Notes: generated from the letters alone by a model not told the origin. A stretch of 64,000 bases of DNA from MGBC113645 sp036308445 (GCA_036308445.1 JAXJVS010000122.1:1-64000); one strand, 5' to 3'. Shown: positions 8,475 to 16,959, numbered from the stretch's first letter. Translations and numbers: made by a program.

Positions 8475-8480
8475 TATAAT
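8475..8480 (+). promoter_or_regulatory. Extended -10 promoter of the YsnB-like gene
   Basis: TGTTATAAT followed after 6 bp by GGTGAT (8487-8492); no convincing -35 box. Predicted initiation coincides with the first base of the Shine-Dalgarno. Confidence 0.45.
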
Positions 8481-8495
8481 GAATTTGGTGATGAT

Positions 8496-8969
8496 ATGAA
8501 AAAAATAGTAGTAATGTCTGATAATCATGGTTATCAAGATAAAATGGAATTAATAATGAATTTAGAAAATGATGGTGATTATTATGTTCATTGTGGAGAT
8601 AGCGAAACATACAGAGAAGACGATTTAAGAGGATGGATTTGTGTTAGAGGTAATAATGACTGGTCATTAGATTTACCTAAAGAAGCTATTTTAGAAGTAG
8701 AGGGAGTTCGTATTCTTATTACACATGGACAATTCTTTGGCTATTTTAATCGTGAATTGAAAATGTTAGGTCTATTGCAAGAGAATGATTGTACTGTTTT
8801 GTTTTCTGGACATACTCATATGCCTTCGATTGTTGAGGAAGGTGAGTATACATTTATTAACCCTGGTTCTGTTTCTCTTCCTAGAGGCGGAAGTAAAGCA
8901 AGTTACGCAGTAGTTTATATTGATAATGGAAAAGTTAAAGCTGAGATTAAAGAAATCAAGAAGAAATAG
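8496..8969 (+). CDS. YfcE/MJ0936-family metallophosphoesterase (YsnB-like)
   Basis: A 157-aa single-domain calcineurin-like phosphodiesterase. All metal motifs are present: DNHG (residues 8-11, usually DxHG), HCGD, GNND, THG and GHTH, followed by NPGSVSLPRGG. Proteins of this family cleave model phosphodiesters; the physiological substrate is unknown. It matches YsnB, which lies downstream of gerM in B. subtilis, so the local order gerE-gerM-ysnB is kept although racE, rph and ysnA are absent. A second member of the family lies at 51.0 kb on the other strand. Confidence 0.88.
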   Translation: MKKIVVMSDNHGYQDKMELIMNLENDGDYYVHCGDSETYREDDLRGWICVRGNNDWSLDLPKEAILEVEGVRILITHGQFFGYFNRELKMLGLLQENDCTVLFSGHTHMPSIVEEGEYTFINPGSVSLPRGGSKASYAVVYIDNGKVKAEIKEIKKK

Positions 8970-8988
8970 GTTATCTTATTTCTTTTTT
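8962..8988 (+). terminator. Intrinsic terminator after the YsnB-like gene
   Basis: A 9-bp stem (8962-8970 with 8975-8983, one G-U), loop TTAT, then five further T. The stem includes the stop codon. Confidence 0.7.
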
Positions 8989-9055
8989 CATTTTTGTAAA
9001 AAAGTCCATTTTTTTTATAATTTTATATATAATGGTCTTGAAAGAGGGGATGATT

Positions 9056-9988
9056 ATGTTTTTGAGTTTATTATTAATACAGCAAATTTCTAAAATGTTT
9101 ATAATGATTTTTATCGGTTTTCTTGTTATAAAAATAAAGATTATGCGTGAATCAGAAAGTAAATCATTATCTACATTAATATTATATGTAATTACACCAT
9201 GTGCTATTATTAATTCGTTTCAGATAGAATTAACTGAAGATAAGTTATATGGATTAGCATTAGCAGGATTTACCGCTTTAATTGTTAATGTGTTATATAT
9301 TATTTTAACACATATATTATCTAAATTATTTTCTTTAACATCTATAGAGAAAGCAAGTATAATTTATTCTAATGCAGGAAATCTTATTATTCCCCTGGTT
9401 TCTTCTATATTAGGAGAGGAATGGGTTTTATATACTGCTGGATATATAGTTGTTCAAACAATTCTGCTTTGGACACATGCTAATAGTCTAGTAAGTGGTA
9501 TAAAGTCTTTTTCTTTGAAGAAAATCTTTTTAAATATTAACATTATTGCTATTATTATTGGATTTACATTATTTATTACTGAGATAGAATTACCTTTTGT
9601 TTTAAATCAGGCAATTAGTAGTATTGCAGCTATGATTGGTCCTTTAGCGATGTTTATTATTGGAATGCTTATAGGTGAGATTGATTTGGAAAAGATGTTT
9701 AAAAATAAAAAAATATATTTTATCTGTTTTTTTAGATTACTTCTTTTGCCGCTAATAATAGTTTTTATGCTTGTTTTTAGTGGCTTGTTAAATTTACATA
9801 AAGATGCTTCTCAAATTTTTGTTATTACTTTGTTAGCGGCTAGCGCACCTTGTGCTGCAACAATTACTCAATTTGCTCAAGTCTATGATAAAGATGCAAA
9901 TTATGCAAGTATGATTAATGTAGTAAGTGTTATTTTATGTATTATAACTATGCCTTTGATTATTATGACATATCAGTTGCTCATATAA
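9056..9988 (+). CDS. AEC family transporter (auxin efflux carrier type)
   Basis: A 310-aa integral membrane protein with about ten hydrophobic segments and the AEC-family layout of two five-helix halves; motifs such as TPCAIINSF in the first half and ASAPCAATITQFAQVY in the second are typical. Members export small organic acids such as malate in some bacteria, but the substrate here cannot be read from sequence. Start: ATG 9032 overlaps a TATAAT (9028-9033) and ATG 9050 abuts the AGAGGGG ribosome site, so ATG 9056, six bases behind it, is preferred. Monocistronic; it converges with the calcium ATPase gene. Confidence 0.85.
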   Translation: MFLSLLLIQQISKMFIMIFIGFLVIKIKIMRESESKSLSTLILYVITPCAIINSFQIELTEDKLYGLALAGFTALIVNVLYIILTHILSKLFSLTSIEKASIIYSNAGNLIIPLVSSILGEEWVLYTAGYIVVQTILLWTHANSLVSGIKSFSLKKIFLNINIIAIIIGFTLFITEIELPFVLNQAISSIAAMIGPLAMFIIGMLIGEIDLEKMFKNKKIYFICFFRLLLLPLIIVFMLVFSGLLNLHKDASQIFVITLLAASAPCAATITQFAQVYDKDANYASMINVVSVILCIITMPLIIMTYQLLI

Positions 9989-10011
9989 AAAGACAGTTGA
10001 AAAACTGTCTT
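9985..10011 (-). terminator. Terminator of the P-type ATPase gene
   Basis: Stem of 8 bp (9990-9997 with 10004-10011) followed on the minus strand by a U-rich run; it overlaps the ATPase stop codon. On the plus strand there is no T run, so it may serve the AEC gene only weakly. Confidence 0.65.
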
Positions 10012-12619
10012 AATGTATGATTTTTAATGCTTTAATGATTTCAAATATAACGATTGGAGAGAATGATAAAGCAAAACCTATGATGTAATAATTTAATGGT
10101 AGTGAGACTAAACCAAAAATATACGCTAATGGTGGAATAAATAATACTGCAAATACTAAAACCAATGAAAGTAAGCAAGCTTTATTTAACATGGAGTTAG
10201 TAAATATACCAATTTTAAATAATGATTTATGTGAACGCATATTATAAGCTTGAAATACTTGTGCTAAAGACAATGTCATAAAACACATAGTTCTTCCAGC
10301 TTCAACTTGGCCTAATGTTTTGTAGCCATAGTAGAAAGCAAACAATGATATCATGCCAAATAAAATTCCTTGAAAGGCAATTTTTGCTCCTAAATGGTCA
10401 GCAAATATACTTTCATCTTTTGGACGTGGTTTGGCTTCCATGACATCATCTTCTATCTTCTCCATTCCTAATGCAATAGCTGGTAAGCTATCTGTAACTA
10501 GATTAATCCATAATAATTGCATTGATAATAAAGGTGATTGTTTAAAAATAAGCATTGCAATAAAAACAACGATGACTTCACCAATATTTGTACCTAGCAA
10601 GAAACCAACGGCTTTCTTTATATTCTGGTATATACCTCTACCTTCTTTAACGGCTTCAACAATTGTTGCAAAATTATCATCCATTAAAGTTAAATCTGCA
10701 GCTCCTTTAGCAACATCAGTACCAGTAATTCCCATCGCACAGCCAATATCACTTGCTTTTAAAGCAGGTGCATCATTAACACCGTCACCAGTCATAGAAA
10801 CAATTGCATTTTGTCTTTGCCAAGCTTTTACAACACGAATCTTATCTTCTGGTGAAACACGAGCATAAACTGAAATGTTTTTAATTTTTCTGTCTAATTC
10901 ATCATCACTCATTGCCTGTAATTGGTTTCCAGTTATTGCTAAATCTTCATCTTGCATAATACCTAATTGTTTTGCAATAGCACTAGCAGTAACAATATGA
11001 TCTCCGGTGATCATAATTGGTTTAATACCGGCTTTGAGACAAGTTGCAACAGCATCTTTAGCTTCTTCTCTAGGAGGATCAATCATTCCAACTAATCCCA
11101 TAAAAGTAAGATTGTTTTCAATGTTTTCAATTGTTAAATCTTCCGGAAATTTATCCAAATACTTATATGCTACAGCTATAACACGTAGTGCTTCTTGACT
11201 TAATTGTTCGGTGATTTTAAGTGCTTTTTCAATGTTTCCTGTGATACAACGTTTAGTAAGTTCATCACACGCTCCTTTGGTAATAACGATATATTGATTA
11301 TCTTTTTTAACAATAACAGACATTAGTTTTCTATCTGAATCAAATGGTAGTTCATACTCACGGTCATATTCTTTATTTAATTCATCAATTGAAATATTGT
11401 TCTTCATTGTTGCGCTAATGATGCTAGTTTCAGTAGGGTCACCGATATGAGTTTCTTTACCATTTTCCACTGTAACACTACCATTACAGCATAATGTTCC
11501 ATACTTTAACAATTCTAATGAAGAATCACAATGATGATTAGTGACATCTTCTATTTGTTTTTCTTTTTCAGTATATAGTTTAACTAAAGTCATTTTGTTT
11601 TGCGTTAATGTTCCCGTTTTATCAGAGCAAATGACACTAGTACTTCCCAATGTTTCAACGGCCGGAAGTTTCTTTACAATTGCGTTTCTCTTGGCCATCT
11701 TACCAACACCTAAAGATAAAACGATAGTTACAATAACTGGTAATCCTTCAGGAATTGCAGAAACAGCTAATGAAACAGAAGTCATAAATATTTCGATTAT
11801 TGGTATATCATCAATAATACCTATAATAAATATTAATATACATACTACAATGGCCATAAAGCCTAACTTTTTACCTAATTCAGCTAATTTGATTTGTAAT
11901 GGTGTTTTAGTATCTTCTTCATTGTTTAATAAACCAGCAATTTTTCCCATCTCTGTATTCATGCCAATTGCACTAACAACTGCAAAAGCAGTGCCATAAG
12001 TGATACTACAACCTGAGTAAACCATATTAATTCGATCACCAATTGGTGCATCTGCTTTTATGATGACACTAGCATCCTTTTCTACAGGAACGGACTCTCC
12101 TGTTAATGCAGATTCTTCTGATTTTAAACTAGAGGAAGTTATTAATCGAGCATCAGCAGGGACGAAATCTCCTGCTTCAAGTTTAATGATATCACCTACA
12201 ACGAGATCTGAAGCATTAATAACTTTCTCTATACCATCACGAATAACCCTCGCATGAGGAGAAGATAGGGACATAAGTGCTTCTAAAGAACGTTCTGCTT
12301 TGTTTTCTTGAACAACACCCATAATTGCATTTAAAACAACTATAAGTAAGATTAATAATGGTTCAAAGAATGCGTTTGTATCTTTTTCATGAAGGGCTAG
12401 ACCAAATGATACAGCTGCCGCTATTAATAAAATGATAATCATAGCATCTTTAAATTGATCAATAAATTTTTCAAGACTCGTCTTCTTTTTGGCTTCACTT
12501 AATTTGTTTTCTCCATACTTTAATCTGCGATTATTTACTTCTATTTCGCTTAAGCCTTTATTTCTATTTGTTTCAAGAGTATCTAAAACATTGTTAATCG
12601 ACTGTTCATATTCTCTCAT
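10010..12619 (-). CDS. Calcium-transporting P-type ATPase (PMCA/SERCA type)
   Basis: An 869-aa P2-type cation ATPase. Visible are the N-terminal cation-ATPase domain, the actuator loop LTGES, the PEGLP calcium-site helix, the phosphorylation motif CSDKTGTLTQNKM near residue 330, the hinge TGDGVNDAPALK, and NLVTDSLPAIALG in M6, closely matching the calcium site of SERCA (NLVTDGLPATALG). It should pump calcium (or possibly manganese) out of the cytoplasm at the cost of ATP. In B. subtilis the related YloB is a sporulation-associated calcium pump; the same role here is only a possibility. The GGAGG site lies 7 nt upstream of the ATG and TATAAT lies in the leader. Confidence 0.93.
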   Translation of the reverse strand: MREYEQSINNVLDTLETNRNKGLSEIEVNNRRLKYGENKLSEAKKKTSLEKFIDQFKDAMIIILLIAAAVSFGLALHEKDTNAFFEPLLILLIVVLNAIMGVVQENKAERSLEALMSLSSPHARVIRDGIEKVINASDLVVGDIIKLEAGDFVPADARLITSSSLKSEESALTGESVPVEKDASVIIKADAPIGDRINMVYSGCSITYGTAFAVVSAIGMNTEMGKIAGLLNNEEDTKTPLQIKLAELGKKLGFMAIVVCILIFIIGIIDDIPIIEIFMTSVSLAVSAIPEGLPVIVTIVLSLGVGKMAKRNAIVKKLPAVETLGSTSVICSDKTGTLTQNKMTLVKLYTEKEKQIEDVTNHHCDSSLELLKYGTLCCNGSVTVENGKETHIGDPTETSIISATMKNNISIDELNKEYDREYELPFDSDRKLMSVIVKKDNQYIVITKGACDELTKRCITGNIEKALKITEQLSQEALRVIAVAYKYLDKFPEDLTIENIENNLTFMGLVGMIDPPREEAKDAVATCLKAGIKPIMITGDHIVTASAIAKQLGIMQDEDLAITGNQLQAMSDDELDRKIKNISVYARVSPEDKIRVVKAWQRQNAIVSMTGDGVNDAPALKASDIGCAMGITGTDVAKGAADLTLMDDNFATIVEAVKEGRGIYQNIKKAVGFLLGTNIGEVIVVFIAMLIFKQSPLLSMQLLWINLVTDSLPAIALGMEKIEDDVMEAKPRPKDESIFADHLGAKIAFQGILFGMISLFAFYYGYKTLGQVEAGRTMCFMTLSLAQVFQAYNMRSHKSLFKIGIFTNSMLNKACLLSLVLVFAVLFIPPLAYIFGLVSLPLNYYIIGFALSFSPIVIFEIIKALKIIH

Positions 12620-12761
12620 ATGTATTCCTCCTTAATTTACTTTTATTATACACTATATTCGTATATTTATTAATATACAACCAATGTTATTTGTATTTCA
12701 CATATTCACTAGTTTTACATATTTTTTTGATAAAATGTAATCAAAGAGGGGGATTGATACT

Positions 12762-13136
12762 ATGAATACATTTGATTATAATCCATATTCTACATTTGAA
12801 AGTATGTTTTTCTTGATTTTCTTTTTCATATTTGGATTAATGATTTTTCAATTCATAAAAGGATTAATAACATGGAATAAGAATAATCATTCACCAAGAT
12901 TAGTGGTACAGGCGACTGTTGTTTCTAAACGAATAAGCATTACTTATTGTCATCATTCTGATAATCACATGCAATCTCATTCTTCAACATCATATTATTT
13001 AACATTTGAGGTGGAGAGTGGTGATCGAATTGAATTTCTTGTTGATGAAAAAGAATATGGTTTATTGGTTGAAGGGAATGTAGGAAAATTAAAATTTCAG
13101 GGTAGTAGGTATTTATCTTTTGAAAGGGAAAGGTAA
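12762..13136 (+). CDS. DUF2500 membrane-anchored protein
   Basis: A 124-aa protein with one N-terminal transmembrane helix (about residues 15-36) followed by a small beta-rich domain. The stretches SPRLVVQATVVSKR, SSTSYYLTFEVESGDRIEF and the ending LKFQGSRYLSFERE match the DUF2500 family, whose function is unknown. The ATG has a GGGGG-type ribosome site; an extended -10 (TGATAAAAT, to 12736) precedes it. It is 3 bp from the next gene and is likely cotranscribed with it. Confidence 0.8.
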   Translation: MNTFDYNPYSTFESMFFLIFFFIFGLMIFQFIKGLITWNKNNHSPRLVVQATVVSKRISITYCHHSDNHMQSHSSTSYYLTFEVESGDRIEFLVDEKEYGLLVEGNVGKLKFQGSRYLSFERER

Positions 13137-13139
13137 AAA

Positions 13140-13745
13140 ATGGCAGAAAAGAAAATATGTAGTGTGTGTAGAAAAAAGATTAATGGGATTAACAGTATTG
13201 CTAATATGATAGAAGGAAGCCTTATTTGCTCTCAATGTTATGAAAAATTAGCACCATTTAAAATGTCTAAAAAATATAAGAATTTTGATGAATTGCAGGA
13301 AGCGCAGCTGGATTGTTTAAATAAAGCGATGGAATTAAAGTTTCCTGAAGATGTAATTGAAAACTTAAAAAAGCACTTTAATGTAAAGAAAAATAATTTA
13401 GAAATAAGAAAGAATATGGATTGTTATTTAATGACAACTGGAGGATTGCTTCAAGGATATGAAATCCAAGAATATTTAGGTATAGTTACTGGACATGTCG
13501 TTTTAGGAACTGGTATTTTCTCTGGGTTTGAAGCGAGCATGGCAGATTTAACAGGAAGCGAATCTGTTGCGTATACAGAAAGATTAGATAAAGCTAAAGA
13601 AATAGCTCAAAATCGAGCGATACAAAAATCTATTATGCTTGGAGGAAATGCTTTGATAGGTGTAGATGTGGAATTTACTACTTTTTATCGTGATATGATG
13701 GCAGTAGTAGTTACAGGAACAAGTGTAAAAGTAAAAAAGCCTTGA
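13140..13745 (+). CDS. Zinc-ribbon (DUF4428-like) plus YbjQ-family protein
   Basis: A 201-aa two-domain protein. The N-terminus (residues 5-40) has a CxxC ... CxxC zinc ribbon (CSVCRKKI, CSQCYEK) of the DUF4428 type. The C-terminus (about 100-201) is a YbjQ/DUF74 domain with IVTGHVVLGTGIFSGFEASMADLTGSES, AIQKSIMLGGNALIGVDVEFT and VTGTSVKV. YbjQ domains form pentameric rings with an unproven heavy-metal-binding role. A ribosome site AAAGG lies before ATG. It is followed directly by a bidirectional terminator shared with the tRNA genes. Confidence 0.82.
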   Translation: MAEKKICSVCRKKINGINSIANMIEGSLICSQCYEKLAPFKMSKKYKNFDELQEAQLDCLNKAMELKFPEDVIENLKKHFNVKKNNLEIRKNMDCYLMTTGGLLQGYEIQEYLGIVTGHVVLGTGIFSGFEASMADLTGSESVAYTERLDKAKEIAQNRAIQKSIMLGGNALIGVDVEFTTFYRDMMAVVVTGTSVKVKKP

Positions 13746-13767
13746 TTAATCAAGGCTTTGTTTTTTT
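13736..13767. terminator. Bidirectional terminator between the YbjQ gene and tRNA-Arg 1
   Basis: A perfect 24-bp palindrome (13736-13759) with T runs on both sides (TTTGTTTTTTT on the plus strand, six U on the minus strand) serves the converging CDS and tRNA transcripts. Confidence 0.8.
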
Positions 13768-13769
13768 AA

Positions 13770-13846
13770 TGGCGTCCACAGAGGGATTCGAACCCCCGAC
13801 CGCACGCTTAGAAGGCGTGTGCTCTATCCAGCTGAGCTATGTAGAC
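13770..13846 (-). tRNA. tRNA-Arg (anticodon TCT), copy 1
   Basis: 77 nt including the encoded CCA. The 7-bp acceptor stem (GTCTACA with TGTGGAC), the D arm with AGCTCAGCTGGATAGAGC, the anticodon loop CTTCTAA giving anticodon TCT (reads AGA/AGG), and the T arm GGTTCGAATCC all pair correctly. AGA is the dominant Arg codon in this AT-rich genome, which fits a second, identical gene 224 bp away. Confidence 0.96.
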
Positions 13847-13868
13847 ATCTCTCATCGAATGCTCATAT

Positions 13869-13897
13869 ATATTAACATAAAAAAAAGAATAATGCAA
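13869..13897 (-). promoter_or_regulatory. Promoter of tRNA-Arg copy 1
   Basis: Minus-strand TTGCAT (13892-13897), 17 bp, TAATAT (13869-13874). The same arrangement with slight changes precedes copy 2. Confidence 0.55.
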
Positions 13898-13949
13898 TAA
13901 AAAAATACAATATTTATAAAAATTCTTAACTATCATAATAATGAATGAA

Positions 13950-13982
13950 CAAAAATAAAAACCCTTGATAAATTCAAGGGTT
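13950..13982 (-). terminator. Terminator of tRNA-Arg copy 2
   Basis: A 9-bp GC-containing stem (13960-13968 with 13974-13982) followed on the minus strand by a U-rich tail, so each tRNA gene ends separately. Confidence 0.7.
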
Positions 13983-13993
13983 ACTTTTTTAAA

Positions 13994-14070
13994 TGGCGTC
14001 CACAGAGGGATTCGAACCCCCGACCGCACGCTTAGAAGGCGTGTGCTCTATCCAGCTGAGCTATGTAGAC
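13994..14070 (-). tRNA. tRNA-Arg (anticodon TCT), copy 2
   Basis: Identical over all 77 nt to copy 1, including the encoded CCA and the first ~20 bp of the 5' flank, but with diverged outer flanks. It has its own promoter and terminator. Confidence 0.96.
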
Positions 14071-14092
14071 ATCTCTCATCGAATGCTCATAC

Positions 14093-14121
14093 ATAATAAC
14101 ATAAGAATCTGAATAGTGCAA
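14093..14121 (-). promoter_or_regulatory. Promoter of tRNA-Arg copy 2
   Basis: Minus-strand TTGCAC (14116-14121), 17 bp, TATTAT (14093-14098). Confidence 0.55.
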
Positions 14122-14128
14122 GTATTTT

Positions 14129-14650
14129 TTATTTATTTTTTTCAATAGTATATAATGTAAAGCATACAATTATTGTAAAGATAATTTCTATATAGCCATT
14201 TATTCTACCAAATACGATTGTTAAAATTATTAAAAATTCAATAGATTTTAAATAATAAGGATAGTATTTATTGTAAAATTCAATCTCTTTGAATTTTATA
14301 TAATAAAAATAGAGAAATAAATGGATTAAAATAGAAAGACTAGCACTCATACAACAGTAAACATGTAAGTTTGATAAAAAATCATTACTATTAATCTGAT
14401 AAGGAGCGATAGCTCCTATTATCATTATTAATGAAGATAAAGAAATAGTAAATCGATATAAATAAGGAGCGCCTATCTCAATGAATATTTTATATACTTT
14501 GTATCCAAAAGAACATGCTAATAAAATAATATAGAGCATTGTATAAAGACGATATTCAGGTAATATTAAAACACCTGTGATGTTTTCATATAATAAATCA
14601 GCTCGTGAAGAAAAATAAAAAGTTAATAAAAGAATAATAACATAAGTCAT
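14129..14650 (-). CDS. Polytopic membrane protein of unknown function
   Basis: A 173-aa protein with about six hydrophobic segments and little else. The stretch IIGAIAPY ... SNLHVYCCMSASLSILIHLFLYFYY, with a single intramembrane His, vaguely recalls DUF998/Frag1-type proteins, but I do not recognise it with certainty. The start is set at ATG 14650, which has GAGGG 8 nt upstream; the in-frame TTG at 14698 is the -35 box of the promoter, so a longer reading is unlikely. It diverges from dpaA, with only about 90 bp between them. Confidence 0.6.
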   Translation of the reverse strand: MTYVIILLLTFYFSSRADLLYENITGVLILPEYRLYTMLYIILLACSFGYKVYKIFIEIGAPYLYRFTISLSSLIMIIGAIAPYQINSNDFLSNLHVYCCMSASLSILIHLFLYFYYIKFKEIEFYNKYYPYYLKSIEFLIILTIVFGRINGYIEIIFTIIVCFTLYTIEKNK

Positions 14651-14669
14651 ATAAACATCCCTCGTTGAA

Positions 14670-14698
14670 ATTATACTCATAAGTAGGCGCTTGTTCAA
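14670..14698 (-). promoter_or_regulatory. Sigma-A promoter of the membrane protein gene
   Basis: Minus-strand TTGAAC (14693-14698), 17 bp, perfect TATAAT (14670-14675). Confidence 0.65.
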
Positions 14699-14699
14699 T

Positions 14700-14727
14700 C
14701 ACATTTTGTTTTTTCATTCATAATTTA
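14700..14727 (+). promoter_or_regulatory. Sigma-K-type promoter of dpaA
   Basis: CACA (14700-14703, fits mACm) and CATAATTTA (14719-14727, fits CATAnnnTA) are 15 bp apart, the spacing and sequence of mother-cell sigma-K promoters. dpaAB is sigma-K-dependent in B. subtilis. No sigma-A-like alternative is visible. The GAGGTGA ribosome site starts about 5 bp behind the -10. Confidence 0.6.
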
Positions 14728-14741
14728 TATTGAGGTGAATT

Positions 14742-15542
14742 ATGTTAGTTTTTGTAACTGAAGATGATAGAAGAGGAATTGAGGTTTCTAAAAGATTATT
14801 GAATGATGGATATTATGTAAGTGATAATATTAAGGATATAAAATATGCAAAGATGATATATTTAGGTCTAAAAGGGATAGATCAACAAAATAGAATCACT
14901 CATCAAAATAGAATATGTTATATAGATGAAGATGTTTTCAAAACTTTTAATGAAAATTCTTATGTGTTTACTATTGTAGAAAATAAGATATTAAGAGAAT
15001 TGGCTTTTAAGAATCATTTTCATTATTTCAGTTTAATGAATGATGATCATTTTTTAGAAATGAATACAATATTGACGGCTGAGGGATTAATATCTTTTAT
15101 GATTGACAAAATAGAAAGTCCTTTATATCATTCAAGAATTATGATTTTAGGATATGGTCATTGTGCAAAAGCTGTTGCTGAAAGACTAAGTGGTTTTCAT
15201 GCTGAAATTACTATTCTTGCAAGAAATACTGAATTAAAGGAAGAAATAGAGAAGAAAGGGTATTTATATCAAGCGTTTGAAAAAGCTGATTTTAATGAGA
15301 CTGATATTATTGTTAATACTATTCCATATCCTATTTTAGATAAGAGCATACTTGAAAAAATAAATAATAGTATCATTCTATTTGATATAGCATCGTTTCC
15401 ATATGGTATTGATCATCATGAGGCTATAAGATTAGGATTTGACTCATACATTGTTGCTGCCATTCCAAGTAAATACTATCCTGATTATAGCGCTCAATGT
15501 ATAGTTGATTTTATTAAAGAGAAAGGTGATAAATTTGCTTAA
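14742..15542 (+). CDS. dpaA: Dipicolinate synthase subunit A
   Basis: With DpaB it oxidises 4-hydroxy-tetrahydrodipicolinate to dipicolinic acid, the main solute of the dehydrated spore core, in the mother cell. The 266-aa protein has the N-terminal DpaA-specific domain and a Rossmann domain with IMILGYGHCAKAVAERL (about residues 130-148) for NAD(P)H. Ile-Asn-Thr-Ile-Pro (VNTIPYPILD) is a typical DpaA signature. It is shorter than B. subtilis SpoVFA (297 aa). It overlaps dpaB by 8 bp and is followed by dapA, which supplies the substrate. Confidence 0.9.
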   Translation: MLVFVTEDDRRGIEVSKRLLNDGYYVSDNIKDIKYAKMIYLGLKGIDQQNRITHQNRICYIDEDVFKTFNENSYVFTIVENKILRELAFKNHFHYFSLMNDDHFLEMNTILTAEGLISFMIDKIESPLYHSRIMILGYGHCAKAVAERLSGFHAEITILARNTELKEEIEKKGYLYQAFEKADFNETDIIVNTIPYPILDKSILEKINNSIILFDIASFPYGIDHHEAIRLGFDSYIVAAIPSKYYPDYSAQCIVDFIKEKGDKFA

Positions 15543-16113
15543 ATTAGGTTTTTGTATAACGGGTTCTTTTTGTTCGATGGATGATATGTTAGATGTTTTA
15601 AATGATTTAAAAGATTTATATGACATAGAAATATTTGTTAGTCCAACTGTACTAAAAAATGATAGTCGATTTTATAAAAGTGATGAATTATTTACAAAGA
15701 TAAAGAATGTTATTGATTGTCCTATTCATAGTACAATTAATGAATCAGAAGTTTTTGGTCCTTTGAAAAAGTTAGATATAGTCTTAATATATCCTTGTAC
15801 TAGTAATACATTAGCAAAATTAGCTCAAGGGATTAATGATAATTGTATAACAATGATAGTTAAATCATCATTAAGAAATAATGTTTCAATTGTTGTGGGT
15901 GTATATACGAACGATGCTTTAGGAAATAGTGGGAAAAATATAATGTGTTTATTGAATAGTAAGAACTATTACTTTGTACCGATGTTTCAAGATCATTATA
16001 AGAAGAAACCTTTGAGTATGATAGCAGATAAAAATAAAGTTATTGGAACTTTAAATAAGGCATATCAAAAAGAACAGATTCAACCTTTAATTTTAGGATA
16101 TAAGGAGGTTTAA
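15535..16113 (+). CDS. dpaB: Dipicolinate synthase subunit B
   Basis: The flavoprotein-like partner of DpaA. The 192-aa protein begins MLKLGFCITGSFCSMDD, matching the flavoprotein fold start of SpoVFB (IGFGFTGSHC), and contains LIYPCTSNTLAKLAQGINDN, a signature of phosphopantothenoylcysteine-decarboxylase-like flavoproteins. The start is TTG 15535, inside the end of dpaA, with AAAGGTGAT five bases upstream; an in-frame ATG at 15505 would extend the protein by residues with no family match. dapA follows with no gap. Confidence 0.9.
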   Translation: MLKLGFCITGSFCSMDDMLDVLNDLKDLYDIEIFVSPTVLKNDSRFYKSDELFTKIKNVIDCPIHSTINESEVFGPLKKLDIVLIYPCTSNTLAKLAQGINDNCITMIVKSSLRNNVSIVVGVYTNDALGNSGKNIMCLLNSKNYYFVPMFQDHYKKKPLSMIADKNKVIGTLNKAYQKEQIQPLILGYKEV

Positions 16114-16959
16114 ATGAAAGAGATTTTTACTGCACTAATTACGCCTTTTAATACTGATTTAACAATTGATTATCCGGCTTTATATAGATTGATGGATGAT
16201 CTAATCAAAAAGGGAAATAAATCTTTTTTACTTTGTGGAACTACTGGTGAAACTTCTACTTTGAAATTACAAGAAAGAAAAGAACTAGTGGAAAAAATAT
16301 TAGAAAGATACATTGATATAAGAGTCATTGTAGGAATATGTTCAAATAGTACAATAGAAGTTATTAAGCATATTGATATGTATAAACATGATCCTCGAAT
16401 TTATGCTTTTTTGGTTATTGTACCATATTATATTAAACCATCACAAGAAGGATTATATAAACATTTTGATTTAATAGCTGCTTCTACTAATAAAAAGATT
16501 ATGATATATAATATTCCTTCAAGATGTGGCGTGAATATTGAAGCAGAAACAGTAATTAGATTGGCAAATAAACATAAAAATATTATTGGAATGAAACAAT
16601 GTGGAGATTTAGAAATGATTAAAACCTTAAAAGAATCTTTAAGTCAATTTAAAGTTTATATTGGCGATGATCATTTATTATTAGAAGGTTTAAAAAAGAG
16701 AGCAGATGGTATAATTTCAGTAGCAAGTCATTTAGATTATCCTTTAATTGAGAAAATATGTCATGATGAAAATGTATTTGATGATCGTTATTTAAAATTA
16801 ATAAGTGAATATATTTTTATCGAATCATCTCCTTCTCCAATCAAATATATATTATCTCAATTAGGTTTTATTCAAAACAAGCTTAGAAGTCCTTTGACGC
16901 CAATTACTGAAGAATCTGAAATGAAATTGTTACCATTAATTGAAAAATATAGAAATTAA
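16114..16959 (+). CDS. dapA: 4-hydroxy-tetrahydrodipicolinate synthase
   Basis: Condenses pyruvate with aspartate semialdehyde, giving the common precursor of lysine, diaminopimelate and dipicolinate. The 281-aa TIM barrel has CGTTGETSTL (pyruvate-binding loop), the catalytic Tyr in IVPYYIKPSQEG, IYNIPSRCGVN, and the Schiff-base Lys in IIGMKQCGDLE. In B. subtilis asd and dapG lie between dpaB and dapA; here they are missing and dapA directly follows dpaB with an AAGGAGG site, so this copy may be dedicated to spore dipicolinate (inference). A perfect palindromic terminator closes the operon. Confidence 0.94.
   Translation: MKEIFTALITPFNTDLTIDYPALYRLMDDLIKKGNKSFLLCGTTGETSTLKLQERKELVEKILERYIDIRVIVGICSNSTIEVIKHIDMYKHDPRIYAFLVIVPYYIKPSQEGLYKHFDLIAASTNKKIMIYNIPSRCGVNIEAETVIRLANKHKNIIGMKQCGDLEMIKTLKESLSQFKVYIGDDHLLLEGLKKRADGIISVASHLDYPLIEKICHDENVFDDRYLKLISEYIFIESSPSPIKYILSQLGFIQNKLRSPLTPITEESEMKLLPLIEKYRN

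Noticed and set aside
10431..12257. Several long plus-strand frames opposite the P-type ATPase
   Set aside because: They are shadows of a highly conserved gene on the other strand; their sequences are low in charged residues, have no ribosome sites and match no family.
13808..14029. A 73-codon minus-strand reading frame between and through the two tRNA genes
   Set aside because: It is made of tRNA sequence at both ends (endings like AQLDRAHAF are typical of translated tRNA) and an AT-rich gap; no ribosome site.
14651..14698. Longer N-terminus for the membrane protein from TTG 14698
   Set aside because: The TTG is the -35 box of a consensus promoter whose start point lies downstream of it.
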